Source: Panorpa germanica
Taxonomy: Eukaryota; Arthropoda; Insecta; Mecoptera; Panorpidae
NCBI GenBank assembly: GCA_963678705.1
Contig: OY783206.1
Location: 27,539,807 to 27,603,806 of the forward strand
Direction of reading: 5' to 3'
Length of the DNA stretch: 64,000 bases
Below, piece by piece: positions 48,501-59,200 of this stretch. The notes beneath the pieces were generated by a model that searched no databases, was not told the origin of the DNA, and saw only the letters and a program-made list of their open reading frames with translations. The first letter of the stretch is position 1. Each line of letters opens with the position of its first letter. The translations under genes were made by a program, and so were the position numbers.

Positions 48501-48980
48501 AAGGAACAAATGTAGCAGGTTAGGTGTCTTGTTTTTTTCTTTTGTGGAAGACGAATTTTAGATTTGATGTGACGTCACGAAGCTCATGATTCCATCGACC
48601 TGTTTGAGCATCTTCTCCCTCTCCTGAACTGATTTTCATAAAGACAAAATAACTAGGCAATAAAAAAATGGTGTCTAATAAAAAGGTTCCTCGTCCCTGA
48701 ACTATTTTAAATAACACAAACAAGACACTCTCTGTAGCAGACCGATGTACCTCGTTAGGCACCGACCACCCCGCGGACCGAAGTAGAAAGTTGCGCATTC
48801 GGAAGTGGGTGGCCCAGTGCCTCGGGCTGCTCGTATTTAGTCGAGTATCTTCGGTAACCTGTTGCATCGTGCGTTGTCTGTATTCACTCATTTCCATGGT
48901 CACTGCTTTCACCAGGGATATGACTACTTTCGGATAAAGCTTATTATTCTTGATTTCCAAGAGCTCACTTTTCTTCAAAT
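36526..48980 (-). CDS. Mitochondria-eating protein (Mieap/SPATA18)-like, 5' end not found
   Basis: Nine exons (48980-48751, 43388-43144, 39631-39429, 39354-38979, 38914-38762, 38221-38092, 38006-37824, 36869-36731, 36656-36526) join without a frame conflict to at least 595 residues. The C-terminal part has EYPCLETCVPLLHYI, VRLGWVLVN, SDVIRGFLWPALLQN and a VHKAIVVT end. I read this as the Mieap C-terminal domain by its 'WPAL...K...VT' pattern. The middle is helical with coiled-coil character (KNELQRHIDTYKSAIHKL) and a Ser/Pro patch (PPSAPPSPGG). Mammalian Mieap is about 540 residues and acts in mitochondrial quality control; a matching role here is inference. The first listed exon starts in phase 1, so at least one upstream exon is missing. 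Two donors (37823 GTCCGT, 38091 GTGCGT) are weak. The introns are rich in repeats. Confidence 0.7.
37545..37745 (-). repeat. Repeat copy of the 54.16/60.19-kb subfamily
   Basis: It contains TACGTGTAATATACATTTC-type sequence reversed, GATAAAGTTACCTATCAGGA, ATTGTTTTAAATAGTCGCAA and TTAAAGAACCGGGATAACTA. The same blocks occur inverted at 54125-54340 and 60185-60430. It shares the GATAAAGTT...CTCAAATGT segment with the TIR family. Confidence 0.55.
38280..38755 (+). repeat. Repeat in a Mieap intron, second copy at 61.33-61.83 kb
   Basis: Shared blocks are TTTTCAGCCAATTTCCATAC, AAATCAGGAGCTACAGTA, ATGGCAGATCGAGAGGGAAA, ATTACCGAGAGATAAACTTT and GCCTCCTTAATT. An open stretch beginning at the shared ATG (38530) is interrupted in the second copy, so it is not a gene. 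Confidence 0.6.
39775..40140 (-). repeat. Inverted copy of the 16.54-kb repeat
   Basis: It contains TATCTCGATAACGACGTGTTC, ATTTTCATGAAGTTCCTGCA and TAAAATCATGCGTTAAATGC, in reversed order relative to 16540-16930. It lies in the 39.6-43.1-kb intron of the Mieap-like gene. Confidence 0.6.
41404..42031 (-). repeat. Full-length TIR element (AATGGGCTTGTGTCCT family)
   Basis: It begins with AATGGGCTTGTGTCCTATG at 41407 and ends with GAGGACAAAGCCCATT at 42029, so both inverted ends are present. Between them are the family segments in order, with an extra block (about 41600-41830) shared only with the copy at 181-410. There is no open frame of note. It is a non-autonomous DNA element. Flanking target duplication could not be assigned with confidence. 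Confidence 0.7.
44333..44757 (+). repeat. 36-bp-period minisatellite with ACTAGATACAATT core
   Basis: The core begins at 44506, 44542, 44578, 44614, 44650, 44686 and 44722, exactly 36 bp apart, with variants ACTAAATACAATT and ACTAGTTAGAA. More degenerate units occur at 44333, 44447 and 44473. The 23 bases between cores vary strongly. Stops occur in most frames, so it is not a coding repeat. It lies in the intron between the exons at 48751 and 43388 of the Mieap-like gene. Confidence 0.8.
45510..45750 (+). repeat. Repeat shared with 23.27-23.52 kb
   Basis: CGAAAACGATCAAAAGTAAC, TATTTTATAAAAAAACGAATACC and AAAACATCCGTTTCCGTTTC repeat the sequence downstream of gene A. Here it lies in a Mieap intron. 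Confidence 0.6.
47527..47940. mobile_element. Foldback (hairpin) element
   Basis: The left arm at about 47574-47643 (GAGTGAGAGAAAACACACGG, then CACGAACGTAACTAAACT) and the right arm at about 47857-47925 (CAGTTACATTCGTGCCGTGT, then GTTTTCTCTCACTCGTATAC) are inverted copies across about 70 bp. They enclose about 210 bp. The left side starts with GGCCCTCCGCACACGACGCG, and no mirror of that start is visible on the right. It is probably a degraded MITE-like DNA element. Confidence 0.6.
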
Positions 48981-50460
48981 CTGCTTGAAAATTTAAATAT
49001 ATATATTTTTATTAATGTCCTATAGAAAATACTTCCGATATTTCTTGCGGTAGTTAACTTTAAGATGTATAAAGACTGATAAAATTTATATTTTGAAACG
49101 GAAAAGGAGAGTCGATTAAAAAACATGGAATCAAAAGGTTAACGGTCGGTCTGATGGGATGAAGAGTCCGAACTGTGACTTAATTTTAAATCACTACGAG
49201 AAGCATATCCCGCGGTAGACATTCAATGGCATGTAACAAGTTCAATGCCAGCATACAATGTTGCTGCGTGCTTTTAAAACAGATACATTGTAAGGGTAGT
49301 CCCATAAGTAGTGATCCCAGAGTGAAGCGCTCTACTTTACAGCGGTGCAGCTCAATATCTATCAGACATACACAAAAATGTTGCAGGCACAAATTGTAGG
49401 AAATTGAGTCCTCTATCAGATTGATAATAACTATTTTTATCGTAGGACGCACTGGTAAGGAGATATTGCAAAAAAACCGTTTATAACAGCAATTTTTTCA
49501 AAATGGAGGCCCAAATATTTAAAATTGACTCCGGTAAATTAAATATTTGGAATCAGAGCATCCAAATTAATCAAAAAAAAGTTTTATTCATCAGCGTTTA
49601 GATCATCAACCGTTTCGGAGAGTTAATTTGCCATCACGCAGCAGTGATTGAATAAATGAACAGCCCTTTAATATAATTATAAAGTAACATAATTAACAGC
49701 ACTTTTAACAAGAAACCAACAAATGGCCCACACGTTACTGGCTTAAAGTACTTGCGGCTATATTTTGATTTGGCAGAACCGTATTTCTCTATTAATAAAT
49801 ATTTATAAATAATCCTTTTGATTAAAAAACAGATGGACGCAGATCACGCAGTACTTCATCTGGTACTTTTCTTAGTTCTTCTTCTTCTTATTTTATTAAA
49901 TACACATTTGAATTTCAGTTTTGCTGCTTGTTTTAGTTCTGCGTATGACGTCCCCAAATAAATCAATAATCGAGATTATTTTTACTTTTTCACAACCATC
50001 GTAATATAAGTTTGATAGGATGCACAACTCAACTGTTGTGTATGCATTGGAATTTTCTATAACGTTGAATTCTTTTAATAATTGAAGAGGAAAAGAGGAC
50101 TGACTACCTTAATTGTGAATATCTCCTAAAATATATGGCTACCAGAACCTAAATAATTTGAGGTTCTGGTAGCCAACTTTATCGATATATTGCACAGTTG
50201 TATAGAAAATTAAGGCACGTCGTACCAAGCCCCTTGCAAGAAATAGTTTGCTAGGTAAATTTTATAATCGATACACAAAATTAATTTTTAATTATTTATC
50301 CATCAAAAAAATTACAATAATAAAAAAAAAGAAATTAAAAATTAATCTCCATATGTTATAAAAAATGTTGACCTCCATATCTCCATATCAAATATATGGA
50401 ATGAATCATTTTAATATGCCTTTCGCTTTAGCCTAAAAAATTGGCGAATAAATTAATGCC
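48981..50460. other. Spacer upstream of the Mieap-like exon, no supported exon
   Basis: The missing 5' exon or exons of the Mieap-like gene could lie here but none could be chosen. 49186-49452 on the minus strand is open but without a recognised domain. A CTACCAGAACCT / GGTTCTGGTAGCC inverted pair (about 50140-50180) joins two TIR-family halves. Confidence 0.35.
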
Positions 50461-50463
50461 ATA

Positions 50464-51166
50464 CGCAGTGACGTAGTTTGATATAGGGGGTTACAAAAAA
50501 TCTGTTCATCTGGTCCATCTCTTTTTAATTAAAGCTAAAGAAACATTAGAGCGAGACAGAGTTAGCGGACCACACCGTACATCGGATAAGGACGCAGTAT
50601 GCCAACTGTCCAGGACAGCTTCATGCAAGCTGCAAATAGGATCATTTCCCTGAAGTTTAGCATTGAGAAAGCACGTTTCTTAATTAGGGAAATGTCAAGT
50701 GATAAAGAAGATGTGATTGTAGCACACCCTTGTATTAGAAGACAACGAATCAGATGTAGAATGTATTGGCTTCATCCTTACATCGAAAAGAACATTAACC
50801 GCAGATTGTTTGTTGCTGCAAGAGAGTTTTCAGAAGATGATTCAGTATTTCAATCGGTATACCGAATGACTATTGTTCAATAATGTGAACAAATAGACTG
50901 CCGAGCATAGCTAGAGCTATGCCGTGTTGCAACTCCGTTGACAGAGCCTCCTTTCTTTAAATAGGCAACCTGCAGGAAAGCTTACAACTAATCTCGATTA
51001 CTAATTTTTTCCGTGACGTCATACGCAAGGAATCACAAGCAGTAAAATTGAAATGAATATTCTAAATAGTCATCTTTTTGATATTTAAAAATATAGACAA
51101 AATACTCGTATAATAAAAATGAAACAAGCCAATTGTTTCGTACTGCTTCCTACGTACGCCACTGGA
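50464..51166 (+). mobile_element. Degraded DNA transposon with PIF/Harbinger-like N-terminal fragment
   Basis: The left end has GCAGTGACGTAG (about 50466). The right end, read inverted, has CAGTGGCGTACGTAG (about 51166), which I take as imperfect terminal repeats. The only coding content is a 94-residue fragment at 50599-50883. About 280 bp of non-coding sequence follows it, so most of the transposase is deleted. No target duplication was seen. Confidence 0.45.
50599..50883 (+). pseudogene. Transposase N-terminal fragment (PIF/Harbinger-like)
   Basis: The 94-residue frame ends with MYWLHPYIEKNINRRLFV, then AAREFSEDDSVFQSVYRM. This resembles the '(R/Y)WVHP...R...F..L..D...F...FRM' segment found just before the catalytic core of PIF/Harbinger (HARBI1-like) transposases. 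The catalytic DDE core is absent because the frame stops right after this segment. An intact domesticated gene is unlikely given the length. Confidence 0.5.
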
Positions 51167-51479
51167 TTGATATTTGATAGTTTCTTCAGTGTTAGGCATT
51201 CCGTGGAATGTGGATCTATTAAAAATAGAACCTGTTGCTGGACCACTACAGAGAAGAGAAGATGCTGAACATCAAACGACCCGGTCCGGCCCGGCCCGCG
51301 TAAAGAAAGTATTTTATAAAAAAAAAGAGAAATTTATTTAGAAAAAAATCTAATAAAGCCCGGGGTGATATGTATGGATGTTCGTGCTCATTCGGCAAAC
51401 ATTTGGAATCCGTACACGAAGACGAGATGTCCGGGGTGCCGTACACACATGCGTTGACAACTATGGCGTGGTGGTGAAA

Positions 51480-51965
51480 TCAATAAAAAAAGTGCATATT
51501 TTCGATAATGTTTTCTGACGATATAGTTAATATATAATTATTTCTATAATTACTACTTGATAAAATAACATTTAAAGAATACTTTGTGAAATTTTCATAA
51601 ATAAATATCAAGAAATGAGCCATTGACAGCGAATCTCCGCTGACGTCACAAAAAAAAGCATTTCTGAAAATGGTTTCATTAGTTGATAAGTTTCTGCAAA
51701 TCACCCTGTTGAGTTTTTTTTATTGATTTTTTTATTTTTACAGCACTTACCATAGAAGTCAAAATACCGATTTTTTCATGAAAAAAATCAGAAACTTTGT
51801 TATTTTAAAATACGTTAAAATAATTTTTTTTTTTTAAAACTCGACAGCGTTACCTCGGCAGAGAGGTGAAGACTTAAATTCTATGTCTTGTACAGTTTAC
51901 TCAAATTTTTACACAATAAACTTAATATGTTGTACATTAATATAAATAATTAAAAAAAACTTTAA
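51480..51965. repeat. Interspersed repeat, third copy of the 1-180 / 8.56-kb family
   Basis: AAGTGCATATTTTCGATAATG, CAGCGAATCTCCGCTGACGT and ACTCGACAGCGTTACCTCGG follow the same order as in 8770-9180, and AATAAACTTAATATGTTGTA matches 9380. Confidence 0.6.
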
Positions 51966-52213
51966 CTACTACCCTCTCCCCTTTAAACAAGCAGCAAAAC
52001 TGAAGTTCAAATTTGATACAGCTACAACTCCATCAACTTTTGGATATTTAAAGAACCAAAAAATTCAGTGAACGTAGATGTACTAACAGGCATTTCAATA
52101 AATACCACAAAGCTCACGAAATTTCCAGATTCAATGAAACAATTTATTTCAGACAATAAATAATAATTTAATAACAAATATAACAGGAGTGATGTTAGTT
52201 CCAGTTGGCACCG

Positions 52214-52401
52214 TTAGGAGGACAAGAGATATTGGTGCAGAGGCAGTTCAGTCAAGTCCTGTGAAAAAACAATTGTTATAAAGATTTCATTTGTTTGACT
52301 TATCTGAATTATTCATCAATATTACTAAATAAGGATACTACCGCATAAATGTTTCTTATCATCAAAAGTAGGCAGATAGCCATGGCAACCAAATGGTCCA
52401 T
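52214..52401 (-). CDS. Candidate two-exon small secreted peptide (speculative)
   Basis: Exon 52401-52342 encodes MDHLVAMAICLLLMIRNIYA, which looks like a signal peptide, and ends at a GTAGTA donor in phase 0. Exon 52258-52214 follows a CACAG acceptor and adds 14 residues (DLTELPLHQYLLSS) before a stop, for 34 residues in all. The frame is also open upstream of the ATG. No family is recognised. It may be chance in the 3' region of the SLP-76-like gene. Confidence 0.15.
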
Positions 52402-52962
52402 AGTTGGAGCACAGCTTCCCGGCTTAGAACGGAATTTCTGCGAAGGGGTAAACACAGTACATGACATTCTTATCGTGTTATTATCCGCATGTAGCATCCC
52501 ATCAAGAAACATCTATCAGACACCACATGTTCGGGTCATATGGCACAGAATTGAATCTCTGTTGCTCTTCTGCAGGTCCACAAGGTCCACAACGTCCACG
52601 CCCAAGAAGAACATGTTGATTGTGCGTTCTACAATCTAGTCGAGTATGGTAGGGTCAAGGTCAACAATTGTCAAACTTTAAATAGATATATCTTCTAATA
52701 AAAAATTAAAAAAGAGACCCCTAAAAAATGAGTTCACCGACCATTAAGAAGACAGTAGACAAGCCGAAGACTGCTACGTCTGATGTGCGCCTAATCTTAT
52801 TCAAATTTAAATACAAATTTCAGTTTTATAATGTGTTAAATAATGCATATATTTTATATGTAAAAGTTACAACCTAAGTCAAACATATTGTTAATAAAAC
52901 TTAACTAATATTAAACTAAAACTAAATATTTCATTCTAACCTTTGGCAGTTTATAATCTTTT

Positions 52963-52988
52963 CTCTCTCTCTCTCTCTCTCTCTCTAA
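52963..52988. repeat. (TC)n microsatellite
   Basis: An uninterrupted TC run of about 26 bp follows TATAATCTTTT. A similar (TC)n run lies near 25433-25444 upstream of gene B. Confidence 0.85.
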
Positions 52989-53250
52989 TAATTATCTAAT
53001 TTTTTCTGCTCTGTTTACAAATCAAGGCTACTGTTGTAGCACTACTCGATCAATTTGATTTCTAATAAAAATCAATATAAAATTTGCATTATAAAATTTT
53101 ACGCCTGCAAGCTACAGCGTATGCAACTATAATAACTATATATATAAATTATTAAAACGTAGTAGTTCTGTCGATAACAGAAAATAAATAATCACAAATT
53201 GGACAGCGTCTATTGATTGACAGTTGGTTGATTCTCCAGGAAGTCAATGC

Positions 53251-56200
53251 TCAGGGTTCTATCATCCGCAGCAACGTGGATCCAAGCGGTATGTCGCCAG
53301 AAGTCAGAATCAATCGAACACTCTGATGATGCCGGATTATATCCTGAATTGTATCGAATGTATCTTCTTCCGGTTTTGGTGTCCCCAATGCGTACGTATT
53401 GTCGTCTATTTTCCGGATACGGATGTTGAAATACCGATGCTGGTAGATCAGCGTCAACGTGTAGGAGTGGTCGTACTGGAAGATACATTTTACAGTTAGA
53501 ACATCTTAAGCATAAGGCATGTCGCACCCAGCAAGCAACGGTGAATCTAGAACTCTCAGAGCAAACCGACTCCTTTGTTCTTTGCACGTGTTGTGTCACA
53601 ATACAGGCATACCACGTACCGATACGATAGTACGCCAAGTCAAACTGGTGTACTGTAGGGTGTATTGGAGTTGTTTTGCACTAACATAATTTATCATGGG
53701 AACAAACTTTTACTTTAATTTTTATCGATACACCACCGTTCCCTTCCAGGCTGAGACGGCTGATTGCATTTTCAAGGTGTTGTAGCGTGTCAAAATTCGC
53801 TTAAATACGCTTGCAGTATGCGACAGGCTTAAGTCTATTTATAAAATGCATAATTCGGTACCTGTGTTGAAGGACGAATCAGGAATGTTCCATCGGCCTG
53901 GTCGCTCAGGAAATGCTCAGCTTCCTTCCGATTGAAATTCATGTAGTACGACTCCCTCTTTATTATGTCGTTCTTAGTGGGCGCCACTGGATAATAGCGA
54001 TTTTGTGAAGAGTTCACTTGCACTGGAAGTAAAAATGAAATTCATTAAATTTAGATTATTTACTGTCGGAAGAAATTACATTATTGTTTACTTTACTGAA
54101 ATGTTTAAATAATTAAATGAAATAATAATGAACTAAGGTGTAGAGTGTAAGGACGAACATGACATTAAATGTTTTAAACGACTCCTTTAATTGTTTATAT
54201 CTTCAATGACATTGCGACTATTTAAAACAAATCACATTTGAGATCCTGATAGTTAACTTTATCAGTACGTGTAATATATATTTCTAGAATTTAAGATATT
54301 GTTCATAGTTCGAATTAAAGTGAAAAATGGGCAATTGTACGAGGCCCATGTTAAGGGGGGACTCCATACCAATCTTTAACAAATTTATACTCAAGTTTAG
54401 CAGATTCACACTGGATAGAATAGAATTTGGCGATGCGGTTGTTGCTTGATAGATTGAAAGTTAAGAGGGAAAGTGAAGAAATGGGAGGAAGCTTATTGTT
54501 GAGGGGAATGTGAACAAAAGGTACACAACAAAAATCAGGCAGAGAAACTGCTGGCAGGTGACAGTAAGCGGAGCCGAAGCGAAACAACGACAGATCTTAA
54601 CTTAACTTAATAAGACTAATTGGACTAAGATAAAAATTATTTGAATTTTAATTTCAACTCGAATGATTTTATCAGTTCTTTATAAATATACTTTCTTTTT
54701 CTAATACGTATGCCCTAAAATGTCAAAGTATTTGTAAGGCATGTTACATATAGTTCAAATTGCGAGAGTTAGGCGGTGACTCATGTTTAAAAAATGTTGT
54801 GTCATATAAATTTGCGGTATTTATATATTTATTTGTTTATTTTGCATATACAAGCAAATAGTATAAAATTCACCATCGTATCGCAGATTTATACGGCTCT
54901 TATAACCCATTTTAAGCATGAGTCGCTGTCGACCTCTCGTAGTGTGAACTATAAATTCTACAAAGTATTTATAGCACCTTCATATTTTTATTTAAAACGA
55001 TAAGAGAAAGATTTTAGTTTTTAATTACATTTTATAATAAAAATGCGACGGGAACCGGATGCAGCCTTCGTATTTTATCTTTGCAGCTACACACACACAC
55101 ACATACCGACGCAGTGCGGTTTTCACTTCGCACAGTAGATATCCTAGCCGGCTGCCAGACGTCAAATATTTACATATTTTCTGTTTTATTTTATGACATT
55201 TCTGTTTTACCGAGTGATGTTTAACCGTTTACGTGATTCAATTTCTATAAAACCGTACGACGCATTGATAAGGCTACCAGGCTACCAGGCTACCAGGCTA
55301 CCAGGCTACCAGGATTTTAAATGTCCAGTTATTTGATAACAACTCGGTACATTTTGGGAGATATTAACAATTAAAATAGTTATTTTAACTCTTTAATCAA
55401 TAAAGCCATCTCTTTTATACAACAGTTATTTACTACTAACAGCTGGGTTGCGCATCTCATCAATTTTATATTACGATGGTTGTGAAAATGGAAAAACAAT
55501 CTCAATGACTTATTTCTTCTGTGACGCCATACACAAATAAGCGGCTATACTAAAATTCAAATTTGATAAAACTATTAACCTTCAACTCAATCAAAAATTA
55601 AGAAAACGACCACTAAAAAATGAGTTCATAAGCACATTGTGATATTTAAGTCTGTAGAATAATAATCTTATTTAGCCTTGTTTATCACATTTATAATATC
55701 AAAACTTTGTGTATTGCTCAAGACTAAAAACCATACAATGCATTGGTAATTTCTATAACATTGGATCCCTTTAATAATTAAAGAGACAAAATGACTTAAT
55801 TATTAATATATTCTAGCATATAAGGAGTTATTAAACAATAATGGACATTTGAGGTTCTGGTAGCCAACTTTATCACCATGCAGTTTTAGGGTTTTATAGA
55901 AATTAAGACATAGGACACAAGCCCATTAACAGTAACTGAAGTTTAACATTTTTTATAACCCCAAATCAAAATTGAAAATTCTAAAAACGTACAAAGTTTA
56001 AGTAAACTTCTAAAAAGCAATCTTATAAACAACACCACTTAGAATTCAAGAACATGGCTTAGAAATAGGATCAACAGTTTTCACAACCAAATAAAAGTTT
56101 TAATCACTTTAAATTAATCGTAGTACGTACCAGTATAACGTGTATAATTCTTATCTTAACTTCAATTTATAAAATTCACAAACATAAGACGATACTTTAG

Positions 56201-59200
56201 AACTGTCACCTTGACCGCACTATTTGACATTAGTTGAGAGGTATGTTGAGGTATGCTTACCTGTGCCAACATGCCTGAGAAGAACAACCGTGAATGCCAT
56301 GTCAGTTATGTCGTTGGCCACACGAAAGCATAAATTTTTAAGAACTCGCAAACCAATTCGTAAACAAAAACAAGACATTTGTGCTTTTTAAAATATCTGC
56401 ACAAATAATAGGTCCATGACAATTTGAACAAATTAATTATAAAATATTTATTTAACGGATATAACTTCCTGTTCATGAGGTTATTGTTTTAAAGCTTTGA
56501 CAGAAATGAATGTTGCTTTAAACGATTGCATATTGTAGTTGACGAATGTAGTTCGAGTTGTGACGACAGATGTGGACTATAAATCGCGTTTCGTGGAATT
56601 TAAGGGCTCCGCGCCTGAGCTCTGCTTAAACCACGTCCGTTTCATAATAGACCTTATCTTGATATTAGTAATGTGAGTTACTTTAGGTCCCGAATTATTT
56701 TTAAAAGTGATCTAATTGTTGCCAAAACACACATTCCACATTGCAATTTGATAAACACTGCATAGCTTTGCATTTGTGTGTGTGAACATTTTTGATTGTT
56801 CGACAGTTGGACAAAATTGAATGTGGAATAATTAAAATTACTGTTTTTAATAACAATTAGTAATAGAAATTGTTTTTACTTCTTTATTTTTGACAAAATG
56901 ACATTGAACTGTTTTTAAAAATAAATCCTACTGCATTTTGACAGATTGTCACATTTTGGAGGTTATAAAATAGCATAGTTTTTTAATTTAGAAACATTGG
57001 ACCTTGTAAGGTTCTAAAAAAGACAAAGATAACGTAAATTAAAAATGGTACAGGGAATGACTACGCATATTCACGTGTGATATACAATTTAAATTAAATA
57101 CAAAATTAAAGCAGTGAGTAGAAATTATATTTAAGACCTCGTTTTAAAGTGTTAGACTAGTCACATAACCTTCAGGGGCTGTCAGAATTTATTTAAATAA
57201 AAAAATCTTTCTGTTTTATAACGTCATATATAAATTGAGAGGAGCATAAAGGTGCAGATTTTAATGCCTGACAGAAAAAGAAGATTATTATCAGCACACT
57301 TCACGTTTTGTGTGGCACCTGTTATTCTCAAGTATCACAGAAAGAACCATACTACTTTCGTCCGAATATTCGTGTTCATTTGGCGTTGACCACAATGCAA
57401 TTAAAACATAACCTACAATGCTCAGTGTGAACGCATCAGAACGTTTGTTTCCCATCATTAACAATTTGTCAAGTATTTATGTTGTAGTGAACAAACCACT
57501 GTACTAACCTCACTCTAATTTTATTTAAACAAATATTTGCAATTTTTTAAAAACGAGAAGAAACGTTTATAATATTTCAAACAAGTTTACATTTCTTACA
57601 ATTTTTTTACTTATTTACGAAGGCATAGGCCCTTAATATCTTGTCGTGTCGTGTTCCTAGGCATTACTCTCTTTTTCTCTCCTTTCCCAAGAGTCAAACA
57701 TTGTTTGCAGCTGCATTTCGTTTAAAAAACTGTCAAGTTGTTTTTTTCCACCATTTTTTACGGCAAATCTTGAAGCGTCGGTTCCCAACTTGTCACCAGA
57801 TGGTGCCACTAGGACAACGCTTGAAATTACTTTACTTTTCATTTACTTTTTGTTAAGAAATACCACAATGTTTTTGTGTGAAATTCTAAAATTTGAAATT
57901 ACAATACTGAGCTAATGATATTTATTCGAACGCCGTAAGAACCCGAAGGACTCACAATGTCCATTGTCTCTAAATTAAAAAATCTATATTATATTATAAC
58001 CTCCAAAACGTGACAATCTGTCAAAATGCAGTAGGATTTATTTTTAAATGAAATTCAATGCAAGTTTCTCAAAAACAAAGAAGTAAAAACAATTTTTATT
58101 ACGAATTGTTTTTAAAAACAGCAATTTAAATTATTCCACATTCAATTTTGTGCAACTGTCGAACAATCAAAATTTATATTACTAGCATGCGCCTCAACTA
58201 AATTAACTAAACTCAAATTAAAACACGAATGTGACAAGAAATGCCTAACCATAAATCTAGATTAAAATATGAAATAAAAACGTAAATTAAATATCAAAAC
58301 AGTGAGTGGGGATGAGACTTAACGAAAGTAAAGTATTTTTAGTTGCTAAATGTTTAAAGTGTAAGGTGACTTACCTAAGGTGTAGTTCTTGTTAAGAGGA
58401 GTGGGTGGTACATAGCCGTCCGAATCTTTCCCGTCTTCCCCTTCATAGCTTCTCTTCCCCTCACGACCCCTAACCATAAAGCTGTGGTCAAGGGGTTCAT
58501 CGTCGTGCTCCAACTCCACGTATTCTGCCTCCTCCTCCTCCCCTTCATCACCCTCTTGATGATGCAAGTCTACAGCATCGTCTTTTTCCGGAAACTGGAT
58601 CGTCCACTTCGGGTAGATCGTAGCAGTAGCGGGGGGCGTCGGGAAGTTGGATTTGGCAGGAATGGGGCCTCGCTTGATGGTCACAGGCTGCACCTTAGGA
58701 TGCAGCGTCGGGGAAGGCGTCATTCTTCGCGTGTTCTCGTACAGGTCATCATCATCTTCCTCTGCAGCTGGGGAAGGCAGCAGCCTATCTCCTTGGCTGC
58801 CCTTTTCCTTAATCTTATCTAACTGCAGCTTTAACTTGGCTGCGAGGTCATCAACTCTGTTAGAAGGCGAGAGTCTTCCATCCTGGACAGCTGGCCTTTC
58901 TAATTTCTGCTCGGGCTGCTTTAAGAAACTTTTCCCTTTATTCACACCTTCCGGCGGAACGGTGGTATTATTCATTTTCCGGGCTGATTTTAATTCTGAT
59001 GGCATTTTGAAAATGTAACGAGGTTCTTCTTCTTTTTTAAAGCTATTTGGGGAGACCCCTGGTCGGGGGCTGCTCCCACGTAATGCAGTAGGCGATGAAG
59101 AACTTTGGCTTCCAGGTAAACCAACTTTTCTCAATTTAACTGACGCAAATGAGTTGATGTCGGGGAATTTATTTTCGAACTTCTTCTCGATGCTTGATTC

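Noticed and set aside
49186-49452. Possible mariner-like element suggested by GGGTAGTCCCATAAGTAGTG
   Set aside because: No matching inverted end, no transposase motifs and no TA target duplication were seen.
53210-53638. Minus-strand ORF of 142 codons over the last adaptor exon
   Set aside because: It is another frame of the region encoding the SH2 domain; the SH2 frame ending at 53251 has clear motifs and splice sites.
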